Shown here in pieces: positions 27,704 through 36,109 of a stretch of 64,000 nucleotides of DNA. Where the stretch lies: the NCBI RefSeq assembly GCF_025717675.1, contig NZ_JAJIRT010000008.1, positions 62,001 through 126,000 on the forward strand, read 5' to 3'. Position 1 is the first letter of the stretch. Each line of letters starts with the position of its first letter. The notes below the pieces were generated by a model that was not told where the DNA came from, did no database searches, and saw only the letters and a list, made by a program, of their open reading frames with translations. Source of the DNA: Paucibacter sp. DJ2R-2 (GTDB taxonomy: Bacteria > Pseudomonadota > Gammaproteobacteria > Burkholderiales > Burkholderiaceae_C). A program made the position numbers and the translations under genes.

Positions 27704-28960
27704 TCAGGCAAATGAGTCCGCCATCAATGCCTTGAACCATTGGTTCATGTCATCAAAATTGTCACCGTTCCAACCGGCCGAGGCACTAGCGCTGGCGGGC
27801 ACTGCCTGCATCGTCTTTGTCAGCGGGTCGTATTGAAAGACAACCGTCAACCAAGAGGCTTGCGTGCGGGTGATGGTTGAAAAGCAGGCCGAGTTCGTGA
27901 CCGGCGCCGGGTCCGGAGCCAAGCCACCGAAGTAACGCACCAACGCATCGGCGCAAATCTTGGCCTCTTGGTTGGCGATATGACCGGCCTTGGGCTGGGT
28001 GGTGGCACTGGAGTCGCCAATCACATGCACCTTGGGTGCACTCAGGCTGGCATAGCTCAGCACATCGACCGGCGCAAAGCGACCGTTGGTGGCCGTCGCC
28101 AGACCGGTTTGCTCGATCAATTTTCCGGCCCTTTGCGGCGGAATCAAGTTGATGACATCGCCATGCACCGCGCCGCCATTGGTGTAGAGCATCATCTGCT
28201 GCTCATCAACCGAGGAGATTTCGACGTTGTTGTAGTACTCGATCACGTTGGCATGCAAGCCAAAGAAGGCCTTGGAGAAATTGTCCTTCTCCACCACGAT
28301 GTCGGGGTTCGCATCCAGCACGATCAGCTTGCTGCCTGGCTTCTTGGTCTTCAGCCAGTCGGCCACCAGACAAGCTCGCTCATAAGGGCCGGGAGGGCAG
28401 CGATACGGCGTCTTGGGAATCGTCAGCAGCACCGTGCCGCCCGAGCGCATCGCAGCCAACTGCTTGGCCAACTGTTCGGTTTGCACGCCGGCCGACCAGG
28501 CATGCGGCATGCGGCTGGGATCGGTCTGGCCGGGCAGCAAATCAAAGCGCATGCCCGGAGCGAGGACAATCTTGTCCGCCAGCAGGCGCTGACCTGAGGC
28601 CAGCAAGACCGAGCCATTGACGGCATCGACTTCCAAAACCTCATCGGTGAGCAACTTGACACCGTGACGGGTCTTCAGAGCGTCATAGCCAAAGCGCAAA
28701 CTGCTCATCGAGCGCTGACCGGTCAACACCAGACTGCTCATGATGTTGGAAACATAGGCTGGGTTGCGCTCGATCAGCGTCACTTCCAAGCCACCATTGC
28801 TCCACATGCGCAGATACTTGGCCACGGTGGCGCCAGCCATGCCGCCCCCAACCACGATAACCCGGCCACCCGCACCAGCGGCACGGCTGGCCAGGGGGTG
28901 CCAAGCAGTCATGCCGGCCGCAGCGGCCATGGCCGCTTGAATGAGTTGACGTCGGTTCAT
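27704..28960 (-). CDS. fccB: Flavocytochrome c sulfide dehydrogenase, flavoprotein subunit
   Basis: 418-aa periplasmic FAD protein (also called SoxF) that oxidises sulfide and passes electrons to its cytochrome c partner. Tat-type leader (MNRRQLIQAAMAAAAG), dinucleotide fold VIVVGGGMAGATVAKYL (about 33-49), the YRCPPGPYERA segment with an active-site Cys (about 185-195), and the C-terminal SACFSTI segment with another family Cys. AAAGGAG precedes the ATG at 28960. It follows the cytochrome subunit gene by 28 bp in one operon. The divergent two-component system may regulate it. Confidence 0.9.
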   Translation of the reverse strand: MNRRQLIQAAMAAAAGMTAWHPLASRAAGAGGRVIVVGGGMAGATVAKYLRMWSNGGLEVTLIERNPAYVSNIMSSLVLTGQRSMSSLRFGYDALKTRHGVKLLTDEVLEVDAVNGSVLLASGQRLLADKIVLAPGMRFDLLPGQTDPSRMPHAWSAGVQTEQLAKQLAAMRSGGTVLLTIPKTPYRCPPGPYERACLVADWLKTKKPGSKLIVLDANPDIVVEKDNFSKAFFGLHANVIEYYNNVEISSVDEQQMMLYTNGGAVHGDVINLIPPQRAGKLIEQTGLATATNGRFAPVDVLSYASLSAPKVHVIGDSSATTQPKAGHIANQEAKICADALVRYFGGLAPDPAPVTNSACFSTITRTQASWLTVVFQYDPLTKTMQAVPASASASAGWNGDNFDDMNQWFKALMADSFA

Positions 28961-28988
28961 TGCAGACTCCTTTGGGTTCATGAGCGAC

Positions 28989-29303
28989 TCAACGCTGGGT
29001 CGACAACCATTGCGACAGTTCGCGCAACTGCGCATCGGTGTAGCCCAGTGCGTGTTTGGTCATCAAGCCCTGGCCCTCGCCACCGGCTCGCATTTCCTTG
29101 AGTTCTTTGTAGATCTCGAGGCTGGACTTGCCGGCGATGCGCTCAAAGCCAGGCCCCTTGCCATTGGTGCCATGGCACTGGAAGCAGTTCGAGGCCAGCA
29201 GACGACCGGCCGGTACCTGCGTCGTTTGCGCTTGGGCCGCTGTTGCGAGTAGAAAAGGCAGCAGCGCTGCGGCGCCGGACAGGACAAATCGCTTGCATTG
29301 CAT
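28989..29303 (-). CDS. fccA: Monohaem cytochrome c subunit of flavocytochrome c
   Basis: 104-aa periplasmic class I cytochrome c: signal peptide to about residue 25 (AAQAQ), one haem site CFQCH (C40, C43, H44), axial Met probably in GLMTKHALGY (about 79-80). Electron acceptor of the FccB flavoprotein encoded 28 bp downstream. Classical FccA of phototrophs is dihaem and about twice as long; this single-haem form resembles SoxE-type subunits. AAGGAGG lies upstream of ATG 29303. Confidence 0.88.
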   Translation of the reverse strand: MQCKRFVLSGAAALLPFLLATAAQAQTTQVPAGRLLASNCFQCHGTNGKGPGFERIAGKSSLEIYKELKEMRAGGEGQGLMTKHALGYTDAQLRELSQWLSTQR

Positions 29304-29433
29304 ACAGGCCTCCTTGCTGGATAGAGCGGTTGCGATGTAGCCAAATCTACCGAGGCGATGCTGTCGAAATCCAGTCAAAAACGTATCGTTACCAAGATGG
29401 GCTACGCGGCTTGCCTTTGATCAAGTTTGTGCG

Positions 29434-29450
29434 TTCAAAACAGCTTCAAA
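29434..29450 (+). promoter_or_regulatory. Direct repeat TTCAAA spaced by 11 bp, candidate OmpR-type site
   Basis: TTCAAA at 29434-29439 and 29445-29450, one helical turn apart, about 50-60 bp upstream of the response-regulator start and within the divergent region to fccA. OmpR/PhoB proteins typically bind such direct repeats, so autoregulation or control of fccAB is plausible. An overlapping dyad GCTTCA-AAG-TGAAGC (29443-29457) is also present. Confidence 0.4.
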
Positions 29451-29497
29451 GTGAAGCCACTTGCCTTGCCGTAAGCAAAGGCTGACAAGGTGAAGCC

Positions 29498-30211
29498 ATG
29501 CGCATCTTGCTGATTGAGGACGACTCCTGCTTAGGCGCCAGCCTGGTGGAAGCCCTGCGCCGGGAGGGCTACACCGTTGACTTGCTGGCGCAAGCGGAAC
29601 AGGTGTGCATGGCCCTGCGCGATGTTCACTATGACGCCGTGCTGCTCGACATCGGCCTGCCGGGCATGGACGGGCTGAGCCTGCTGGGCCAGCTGCGTGC
29701 TCGCGCCTGCGCTTTGCCCATCATGCTGATCACCGCGCGCGACGACTGGGAGGACAAGGTGCGCGGACTTGATCTCGGCGCCGATGACTATTTGGCCAAG
29801 CCCTTTATGTTGCCGGAGCTGCTGGCGCGCTTGCGGGCCTTGCTGCGCCGTGCCAGCGCCAACAAGCTCGCTTGCGTGCAGCTCGGCGCCCTCGCGCTGG
29901 ACATGGGCGAGCACAGCGCCAGCCTGAGCGACGAGCCTTTGCCGCTCACCCGCAAAGAGTGGGCCTTGCTGCTGGAGCTGGTCATGCAAAGTCCGCAACT
30001 GGTGCCCAAACGCAAGCTGATAGACAGCCTGGGACATTGGGACCGTGAACTCAGCGCCAATGCCCTTGAACTGCATGTCTCGCGCTTGCGACTCAAGCTC
30101 GCGGTGTCCGGTCTCAAGCTGGAAACCGTGCGCGGCTTGGGCTACCGCTTGCTGGAACAAGCGTCGGCCCGTGCGGAAGTGACGCGGGACCACCCATGCG
30201 ACGGGCCCTGA
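29498..30211 (+). CDS. OmpR/PhoB family response regulator
   Basis: 237-aa regulator: receiver domain (residues 1-115) with acidic pocket E7, D8, D9, phosphoacceptor D51 (VLLDIGLPGMDG) and Lys in LAKPF, then a winged-helix DNA-binding domain (LTRKEWALLLELV...ETVRGLGYRLL). It resembles the QseB/TctD subgroup. Its end overlaps the histidine kinase gene. It is divergent from fccAB, making that operon the first candidate target. Confidence 0.92.
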   Translation: MRILLIEDDSCLGASLVEALRREGYTVDLLAQAEQVCMALRDVHYDAVLLDIGLPGMDGLSLLGQLRARACALPIMLITARDDWEDKVRGLDLGADDYLAKPFMLPELLARLRALLRRASANKLACVQLGALALDMGEHSASLSDEPLPLTRKEWALLLELVMQSPQLVPKRKLIDSLGHWDRELSANALELHVSRLRLKLAVSGLKLETVRGLGYRLLEQASARAEVTRDHPCDGP

Positions 30212-31608
30212 TGCAGCGCCTGAATGCGGCTCTCGAGCGAGTCTCGCTGCGCACGCGATTGCTCGCCACTTTGGGTCTGTGGCTGGCATTGGTGCTGGCA
30301 GCCGCCTTGCTGCTGGATCTGCGCGGCGCCGAGCACCTGGCCGATCAGGCCTTCGATCAGGCATTGCTGAACAATGCCGTGGCCTTGGCCGCCAGAGTGG
30401 AGATCGATTCCGACAACGATTTGGATGTAGACCTACCCCGGTCGGCCCAAGCCCTGCTGCAAGCCGACCCGCTGGACGAACTTTTTTTTGCCGTCTTCGA
30501 TGGCGAGGCCAAGCTGGTTTGGGGCGATGTTCGGCTGGCCGCATTTGTCAACGCGCGGCCACCTGCCAACCAACTCAGCCTGCTCGGCCAACTCGAAGGG
30601 CACGCGGTGCGAATCGTGACTTTGCATCACCAAGGCCCCGCGAAACGGGCCAGCATCGTGGTGGCAGAGACACTGAACAAGCGCCGCGAAACCAGCTCGC
30701 AGATACGCGCCCGCTCCGAGCGCCTCGGCCTGATGCTGCTGGCGGCGGCGATGCTGGGTTTGTACTTCAGCACCCGCCGAATCCTGCAACCGCTTGAGCG
30801 CTTTGCGCAGCAGATCGAGGCGCGCCAAGCGAGTGATCTGAGCCCAGTCACGCCGCCCAGCGGCAACAGCGAATCTGCCGTCCTGGCCGCTGCGCTCAAC
30901 TCCTTGCTGACGCGGCTGCGCGAGAGCGCCGCTGCTCAACGTGAATTCATGGGTGACACCGCCCACCAACTGCGCACACCGCTTGCCGGCCTTTCGCTGC
31001 AGATAGAAATGGCCATTGAAGATCTGACCGCCGACCCAGCCGCAGCACCTGCGCAAGGAGCAAGGCTGCAACTGATGCTGAGTCTGGTCGCACGTCTGCA
31101 GCGGCTGGTGCAGCGCATCTTGAGCCTGGAAAAGGCCAGCTCGGAACCCGGCAGCGGCTTGCCTGCACAAACCCTTGATCTGACCCTGACGGTCGAGGGT
31201 TGTGCGGCCGAGTTCATCGACCGAGCGGAACGCACCGGCATCGACCTCGGCTTCGAACTAGAGCCGGCAACCATAGAAGGGTGGCCGGGCGAGTTGCATG
31301 AGCTGCTGAGCAATTTGATCGACAACGCACTCACCCACGGCCGTGGCCCCGTCGTCGTGCGCACCCGGACGACGGCAGCTGCGGTGCTGCTCGAAGTCGA
31401 AGACCAAGGCATGGGGCTGGATGCGTCGCTGCTGCCCGAACTCTTCCAACGGCATCGGCGGGGTGCTGCCAGTCAGGGCGAAGGCCTGGGTTTGTTCATC
31501 GTCAAAGCCATCGCCGATCATCACCGTGCCAGCGTCAGCCTGCTGCCTGGCAAGGGGGGTGTCGGCATGCTGGCTCAGGTCTCCTTCAACAAGCCCGGTC
31601 GCACCTGA
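30196..31608 (+). CDS. Sensor histidine kinase
   Basis: 470-aa inner-membrane kinase: first membrane segment about residues 20-42, a periplasmic domain of about 135 residues, second segment about 178-195, HAMP region, dimerisation domain with phosphoacceptor H257 (GDTAHQLRTPL), and an ATPase domain with N box (NLIDNAL), GMGLD and GEGLGLFIVK. The two-membrane-segment periplasmic sensor layout and the HQLRTPL box match the QseC/TctE group. ATG 30196 overlaps the regulator gene by 16 bp; ATG 30211 is an alternative with 1-bp overlap. Signal unknown; sulfide or sulfur compounds are a guess from the divergent fccAB. Confidence 0.9.
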   Translation: MRRALMQRLNAALERVSLRTRLLATLGLWLALVLAAALLLDLRGAEHLADQAFDQALLNNAVALAARVEIDSDNDLDVDLPRSAQALLQADPLDELFFAVFDGEAKLVWGDVRLAAFVNARPPANQLSLLGQLEGHAVRIVTLHHQGPAKRASIVVAETLNKRRETSSQIRARSERLGLMLLAAAMLGLYFSTRRILQPLERFAQQIEARQASDLSPVTPPSGNSESAVLAAALNSLLTRLRESAAAQREFMGDTAHQLRTPLAGLSLQIEMAIEDLTADPAAAPAQGARLQLMLSLVARLQRLVQRILSLEKASSEPGSGLPAQTLDLTLTVEGCAAEFIDRAERTGIDLGFELEPATIEGWPGELHELLSNLIDNALTHGRGPVVVRTRTTAAAVLLEVEDQGMGLDASLLPELFQRHRRGAASQGEGLGLFIVKAIADHHRASVSLLPGKGGVGMLAQVSFNKPGRT

Positions 31609-32004
31609 ACTCGATCGATCGCGCAAGGTTGTTGAAGGATTCTGCCCAGCAGGAAGGCAATGTTCACCAACTTGAATCAAAGCTGCGCGGCTTCTTTAGA
31701 AAGAAGTGAAGCAGCGGTCCATTGGGCTTCCAAATGACCTTGAGGAGTGCGTTGGGGAGATGCTCGTCTCTCGTGCACGGTCCCGGTGTTCCTGGGAGAC
31801 GTCAGATGGAAGACTTCATGGAAGCATGTGCATACCGGTGTGGGGGCGAGCTCAGCCTCGGCTGAGGCATTGAGTTGAAAAATTCAACTCGTCAGCTCTG
31901 GGGGAAACGGCTTCTTGCAGCGGCGATGGACGCGGCACCGCGAGGCATGACACCCAAGGTGCCCGTTGATGAAGGGCCAACGCGCAGGCCAGCGCGCAGG
32001 CCAG
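31609..32004. other. 396-bp non-coding gap with small hairpins
   Basis: No supported gene between the kinase and apbE, which converge here. The segment is less GC-rich than its surroundings and contains several short perfect hairpins: CTTCTTT/AAAGAAG (31691-31706), CTCAGCC/GGCTGAG (near 31850-31866), and GAGTTGAA/TTCAACTC with an AAA loop (31872-31890). The last could stop transcription but lacks a T-tail. Near the end GCGCAGGCCA is repeated in tandem. It may be an old insertion scar; no insertion-sequence features were recognised. Confidence 0.6.
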
Positions 32005-33051
32005 CTACACCCAAGGACGCAGGGCTCGCTGCATGTCCGACGTGGCCCACACGGTTTGGTCGGGGTAGACCAGCAAGGCCTGCAATTCAGGAGTGCGCCC
32101 CAGATAGTCGCGGCTGTAGCCGTGCCCGCCCAGCATGAAGGCCGCACCGAGGCCGTTGACCAGATCCACATCACGCGCCCACAAGCTGACGCCACAAGCG
32201 CCTTGGCTGGGGCGGCCGGAGCGGGGGCTGAGAATATGGTGCTGACGCTGGCCGTCCGCGATGAAGTAGCGCTCGTAGTCGCCACTGGCCGCCAGCACGC
32301 CCTGGCCCTGCAGATCCAGCACGCCGATCAGTTGCTGCGGCCGCCGCGGGTCGCGCAAGCCGACCCGCCAAGGGCGACCTTGGTTGCGGCCGCGGTAGAG
32401 CACATCGCCGCCGCCATTGATCAAGGCGTTCGCCACGCCCCAGTCTTGCAAGCGGCGCATGCCGGCCGCCAAGATCGGCAGCTTGGCGACACCGCCCAGA
32501 TCGAGCGCCATGCCGGGCCGCAGCAAATGGGCACGGCCTGCAGCAGGATCCAGGCGCAGGCCCGCGGCATCCACCAAGCTGCGCTCGTGCGCCAAGATGC
32601 CTTCATTCGGCACCGCCCCATGCTGACCGGCTTCGAAGCGCCAGCTCTTGAGTGCGCCGACGGTCATGTCGAACCAGCCCTCGGTTCGCCGATGCAGCGC
32701 AAGGCCGGTCTGGAGCACGGCCATCAGCTCGCTCGGAACCGCCACGGCGCTGCGCCCCGCGGCTTGGTTGATACGGCTGAGCGCGCTCTCGGGCTCGTAG
32801 CGGCTCATCATGGCGCTCAGACGAGCCATCTCGCCGAAGGCGCTGTCCATGGCCTCGGCCAGGAAGGCGGCCGAGCCGCCCTCGGCCACCATGTCCACCC
32901 GGGTGCCGAGCAGAGGGCGCGAATCGCGGCGCTGTGCGGCCATGGCTCGCGCCGGCTGTGGCAGGGCTGCCGCAGAGGCCAGCAGCGGCAAGGCCCAGGC
33001 CAAAGCGCTGCGCCGCGACAGGGCGGCGCCAGTGAGGGCCGGTCGCTTCAT
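32005..33051 (-). CDS. apbE: FAD:protein FMN transferase (ApbE/NosX)
   Basis: 348-aa exported flavin transferase that attaches FMN covalently to a Thr of target proteins using FAD. Signal sequence with a Tat-like SRRSALAWALPLLAS (residues 12-26), then the ApbE fold: LLGTRVDMVA (about 48), MSRYEPESALSRIN, DLGGVAKLPI and the INGGGDVLYRG segment, plus HHILSPRSGRP near the end. In denitrifiers the nos-linked ApbE (NosX) flavinylates NosR; here nosR lies 3 kb away and carries an intact SGAT acceptor. It is in line with the cytochrome c gene 10 bp upstream, forming a left-facing operon. Confidence 0.9.
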   Translation of the reverse strand: MKRPALTGAALSRRSALAWALPLLASAAALPQPARAMAAQRRDSRPLLGTRVDMVAEGGSAAFLAEAMDSAFGEMARLSAMMSRYEPESALSRINQAAGRSAVAVPSELMAVLQTGLALHRRTEGWFDMTVGALKSWRFEAGQHGAVPNEGILAHERSLVDAAGLRLDPAAGRAHLLRPGMALDLGGVAKLPILAAGMRRLQDWGVANALINGGGDVLYRGRNQGRPWRVGLRDPRRPQQLIGVLDLQGQGVLAASGDYERYFIADGQRQHHILSPRSGRPSQGACGVSLWARDVDLVNGLGAAFMLGGHGYSRDYLGRTPELQALLVYPDQTVWATSDMQRALRPWV

Positions 33052-33061
33052 GGTCGGATCC

Positions 33062-33466
33062 TCACTGGGACAAGGCCACCATGTGGTCGACCGCGGCCTT
33101 GACGTCCTCGTCGCTGAGCGAAGCGCCGCCGCCGCGGGCCGGCATCATGCCCTTGGCACCGGCAAAACCTTCCAGCGCATGCTTGTAGAGCAGCTCCTTG
33201 CCCTGGGCGATGCGCGGTCCCCAGTCGGCTTTGTCGCCGGGCTTGGGAGCACCGGCCACGCCGGCCGCATGGCACATGGCGCAGGTCTTGCCATAGATGC
33301 TCTTGCCGACGGTGTTCTCGGCCACGGCCGGCGCACTGGGCACCGGTGCCGCCACAACGGCGGGCGCGGGCGTTGGCGTCGGCTCGGCGGCCTCTTTCTT
33401 GCCGCAGGCGCTCAGCAGCACGAGCAGTCCGGCCAGCGCCAGTGTGGTTTTGACAAACTTGGACAT
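33062..33466 (-). CDS. Lipoprotein c-type cytochrome, cytochrome c5-like (nos-linked)
   Basis: 134-aa membrane-anchored monohaem cytochrome. Lipobox LLSAC puts lipid on C21; a Pro/Ala/Val-rich linker (residues 25-50) is followed by a small cytochrome domain with CAMCH (C62, C65, H66) and axial Met in KGMMPARGG (about 109-110). Small cytochromes next to nosZ probably deliver electrons to nitrous oxide reductase; this one is transcribed divergently from nosZ and upstream of apbE. A DNR-like box lies in the divergent region, 118-131 bp upstream of its start. Confidence 0.87.
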   Translation of the reverse strand: MSKFVKTTLALAGLLVLLSACGKKEAAEPTPTPAPAVVAAPVPSAPAVAENTVGKSIYGKTCAMCHAAGVAGAPKPGDKADWGPRIAQGKELLYKHALEGFAGAKGMMPARGGGASLSDEDVKAAVDHMVALSQ

Positions 33467-33583
33467 AACGAATCTTTCAGGTGGCACCAAAGCGGCGTTC
33501 TGCGCAGATTCTAGGAAGCGTGCAGCGCCGGGAGAAGGCCCGGCCAGCGATATCTGCAGCCAAGCCCGCTCTATTTGCTTTTC

Positions 33584-33597
33584 TTGAACCAGTTCAA
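33584..33597. promoter_or_regulatory. DNR/NNR-type box upstream of the nos operon
   Basis: TTGAACCAGTTCAA, a 14-bp dyad of the TTGA-N6-TCAA class bound by FNR/DNR/NNR regulators. It is followed by GGCGTA, exactly as in the box before napA. A GATCAT hexamer (33620-33625) is centred 32 bp from the box centre, as expected for a class II activated promoter. It lies between the divergent cytochrome c gene and the nosZ operon, so it could serve both. Confidence 0.75.
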
Positions 33598-33667
33598 GGC
33601 GTACAGCGACCCGGGTCGGGATCATCGCTGCAAGCTTTCTGATGCCCAGACCGATCCCCTCCGCCCC

Positions 33668-34051
33668 ATGTGCTTCGCTACCCCTGTCCACACCTTCAGC
33701 CGAACGCTGCGCCGCTGCGTGCTCGGCTGGCTGCTGCTGGCGATGGCGGCGGCCTGGGCGGCACCGCTGATCGAGCACGGCAGGCTGGACCTGGTCTGCT
33801 CGGGCTCCGGGCAGATGCGCCTGGTTCAGCTCGGCGATGACGACGGCGCCGGCGGCAATGCCGGCAGCCCCTCGGGCCTGGACTGCCCTAACTGCCTGCT
33901 GCTGGGGCCCTTGCCCAGCCCTGGCCTTTGGCAGCCAGGCACGCCGCTTGCCGGCCCCGGCCTGGCGGACACAAGCAGGCCGCCCGCCCCCCTCACCTTC
34001 CGCGCCGCGCCGCCCCCGGCACGCGGCCCTCCGAACCCACGATTCCACTGA
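33668..34051 (+). CDS. Small exported protein, DUF2946-like, upstream of nosZ
   Basis: 127 aa: hydrophobic signal/anchor about residues 17-32 (VLGWLLLAMAAAWAA), a short Gly/Asp-rich middle and a CPNC motif (LDCPNCLLLGPL) near residue 75, then a Pro-rich tail. Short exported proteins with a CxxC pair of the DUF2946 type occur next to copper-enzyme genes; a copper-handling role is inferred only. It sits between the DNR-like box and nosZ, 14 bp ahead of the nosZ start, so it should be the first gene of the nos operon. An in-frame TTG at 33575 lies within the box region and is unlikely. Confidence 0.55.
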   Translation: MCFATPVHTFSRTLRRCVLGWLLLAMAAAWAAPLIEHGRLDLVCSGSGQMRLVQLGDDDGAGGNAGSPSGLDCPNCLLLGPLPSPGLWQPGTPLAGPGLADTSRPPAPLTFRAAPPPARGPPNPRFH

Positions 34052-34065
34052 AGAGGACGTCCTCC

Positions 34066-36012
34066 ATGAACGACAAGAAGAGCAAGACACCGGCAGCCAT
34101 CGAACAGCCCGCACTGGGCCGCCGCCGCTTCGTCAACAGCGCCGCCTTGGCTGGCCTGACCCTCGGCGCCGTCGCTTGCAGCGACAAGCCCGGCTCAGCC
34201 GCCCCGGCGGCCGCCTCCGGCCCGGCGCCGGGTGGCCATGCTGCGGCAGGCAGCGGCGCCGCCAACGCCGCACATCTGAAGCCCGGTGAGCTGGACAGCT
34301 ACTACGGACTCTGGAGCGGCGGCCACACCGGCGACATGCGCGTGCTGGGCCTGCCCTCGGGCCGCGAGATCACCCGCATCCCCTGCTTCGTGCCCGATGC
34401 CCTGGTCGGCTGGGGCCACACCAACGAGTCCAAAAAGGTCATGGGCACCAAGGCCGACGGCAGCCTGAAGTACACCGTCGCCGACACCCACCACACCCAT
34501 GCCTCCTACAAGGACGGCAACTACGACGGCCGCTACGCCTGGATCAACGACAAGATCAACAGCCGCATCGCCCGCATCCGCCTGGACTACTTCGTCTGCG
34601 ACAAGATCACCGAGCTGCCCAATGTGCAGGGCTTCCACGGCATCTTCCCCGACAAGGCCGACCCGGTGGACCCGAAGATCAACTACACCACCCGCGTGTT
34701 CTGCGGCGGTGAGTTCTCCGTCCCCCTGCCCAACACGGCCGGCAACGAAGACGCGAGCACCTATCACTCGCTGTTCACCTGCGTCGATGCCGAGAGCATG
34801 GAGGTCCGTTGGCAAGTGCTGATCGACGGCAACTGCGACCTGACCGCCACCTCCTACGACGGCAAACTGGCCGCCACCAACCAGTACAACACCGAGATGG
34901 GCGCCAAGTACGAGGACATGATGTCCTCCGAGCGCGATGCCTGCCTGTTCTTCAACATCGCCCGCATCGAGGCCGCGGTCAAGGCCGGCAAGTTCAAGAC
35001 CTATGGCGACTCCAAGGTGCCGGTGGTGGACGGCACGCACGCCGCCAACAAAGACCCCAAGACCGCGCTGACCGCCTACGTCTCGGTGCCGAAGAACCCG
35101 CACGGCGTCAATGCCAGCCCGGACGCCAAGTACTTCATCTGCGCCGGCAAGCTCTCGCCCACCGGCACCGTGATCGAGCTGGCCAAGGTGCTCGATTACT
35201 TCGACGGCAAGCTGGAGTCGCCGGACAAGGCCATCGTCGCCGAGGTCGAGCTGGGCCTGGGCCCCTTGCACACCGCTTTCGACGGCCGCGGCAATGCCTA
35301 CACCACGCTCTTCCTGGACAGCCAGGTGGTCAAGTGGAATCTTGAGGCTGCCATCAAGTTCCATGCCGGCGACAAGAGCGCCAAGTACGTGGTCGACCGC
35401 ATCGATGTGCAGTACCAGCCGGGCCACCTGAACGCCAGCCAGTCGGAAACCCGCGCCGCGGACGGCAAGTACCTGGCCGTCGGTTGCAAATTCTCCAAGG
35501 ATCGCTTCCTGCCGGTCGGCCCCCTGCACCCGGAGAACGAGCAGCTGATCGACATCTCGGGCGAGAAGATGGTGCTGATGGCCGACCACCCGGTGCGCGG
35601 CGAACCGCATGACTTCATCATCTTCAAGCGCGAGTTGCTGAATCCGAAGAAGGTCTACGAACTCGACGAGTTCCCCAATGCGGTAAAAGACCCCAAGGAA
35701 TCGGGCGTGTTCCGCAAGGGCAACAAGGTCGAGGTCAAGATGACTTCGCAAGCCCCGGCCTTCAGCCTGCGCGAGTTCAAGCTGAAGAAGGGCGATGTGG
35801 TGACTCTGACCTTGACCAACTTGGACAAGATCGAGGATCTGACGCACGGCTTTGCCATCCCCAAGTACAACGTCAATTTCATCGTCAACCCGCAGGAAAC
35901 CGCCTCGGTGACTTTCGTGGCGGACAAGCCGGGCGTGTACTGGTGCTACTGCACCCACTTCTGCCATGCCCTGCACCTCGAGATGCGCACGCGGATGATT
36001 GTTGAAGCCTGA
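34066..36012 (+). CDS. nosZ: Nitrous oxide reductase (clade I, Tat-exported)
   Basis: 648-aa periplasmic multicopper enzyme reducing N2O to N2. Twin-arginine signal GRRRFVNSAALAG (about residues 18-30) places it in clade I. The beta-propeller CuZ ligands include H87 (GGHTGD) and H142/H143 (DTHHTH). The C-terminal cupredoxin CuA site is complete: H594, C629, C633, H637 and M640 (CTHFCHALHLEM). ATG 34066 follows AAGAGGA. It is preceded by a DNR-like box promoter and a small exported-protein gene and followed by nosR after 97 bp. Confidence 0.97.
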   Translation: MNDKKSKTPAAIEQPALGRRRFVNSAALAGLTLGAVACSDKPGSAAPAAASGPAPGGHAAAGSGAANAAHLKPGELDSYYGLWSGGHTGDMRVLGLPSGREITRIPCFVPDALVGWGHTNESKKVMGTKADGSLKYTVADTHHTHASYKDGNYDGRYAWINDKINSRIARIRLDYFVCDKITELPNVQGFHGIFPDKADPVDPKINYTTRVFCGGEFSVPLPNTAGNEDASTYHSLFTCVDAESMEVRWQVLIDGNCDLTATSYDGKLAATNQYNTEMGAKYEDMMSSERDACLFFNIARIEAAVKAGKFKTYGDSKVPVVDGTHAANKDPKTALTAYVSVPKNPHGVNASPDAKYFICAGKLSPTGTVIELAKVLDYFDGKLESPDKAIVAEVELGLGPLHTAFDGRGNAYTTLFLDSQVVKWNLEAAIKFHAGDKSAKYVVDRIDVQYQPGHLNASQSETRAADGKYLAVGCKFSKDRFLPVGPLHPENEQLIDISGEKMVLMADHPVRGEPHDFIIFKRELLNPKKVYELDEFPNAVKDPKESGVFRKGNKVEVKMTSQAPAFSLREFKLKKGDVVTLTLTNLDKIEDLTHGFAIPKYNVNFIVNPQETASVTFVADKPGVYWCYCTHFCHALHLEMRTRMIVEA

Positions 36013-36109
36013 GCGCGCACAGACCGGCGGACTCGAGCCCCGCCGATCTGAGCCCCGGCGCCCACCTGGACCTCAAACAGGCCAGGGCGCCGGCCCCCTG
36101 AAAGTGACC

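Noticed and set aside
27546-27740. 64-aa minus-strand frame downstream of fccB
   Set aside because: It overlaps the end of fccB in another frame, has no ribosome-binding site and no recognised family; kept only as a finding on the gap.
29417-29424. TTGATCAA upstream of the response regulator as an FNR-type box
   Set aside because: The two half-sites abut directly, without the spacing needed for a TTGA-N6-TCAA site.
31672-31682. TTGAATCAA as a further DNR box
   Set aside because: Half-sites are one base apart, not six, and no rightward gene follows.
31875-32138. 87-aa + strand frame
   Set aside because: It overlaps the 3' end of apbE antisense; Arg/Pro-rich composition typical of a shadow frame.
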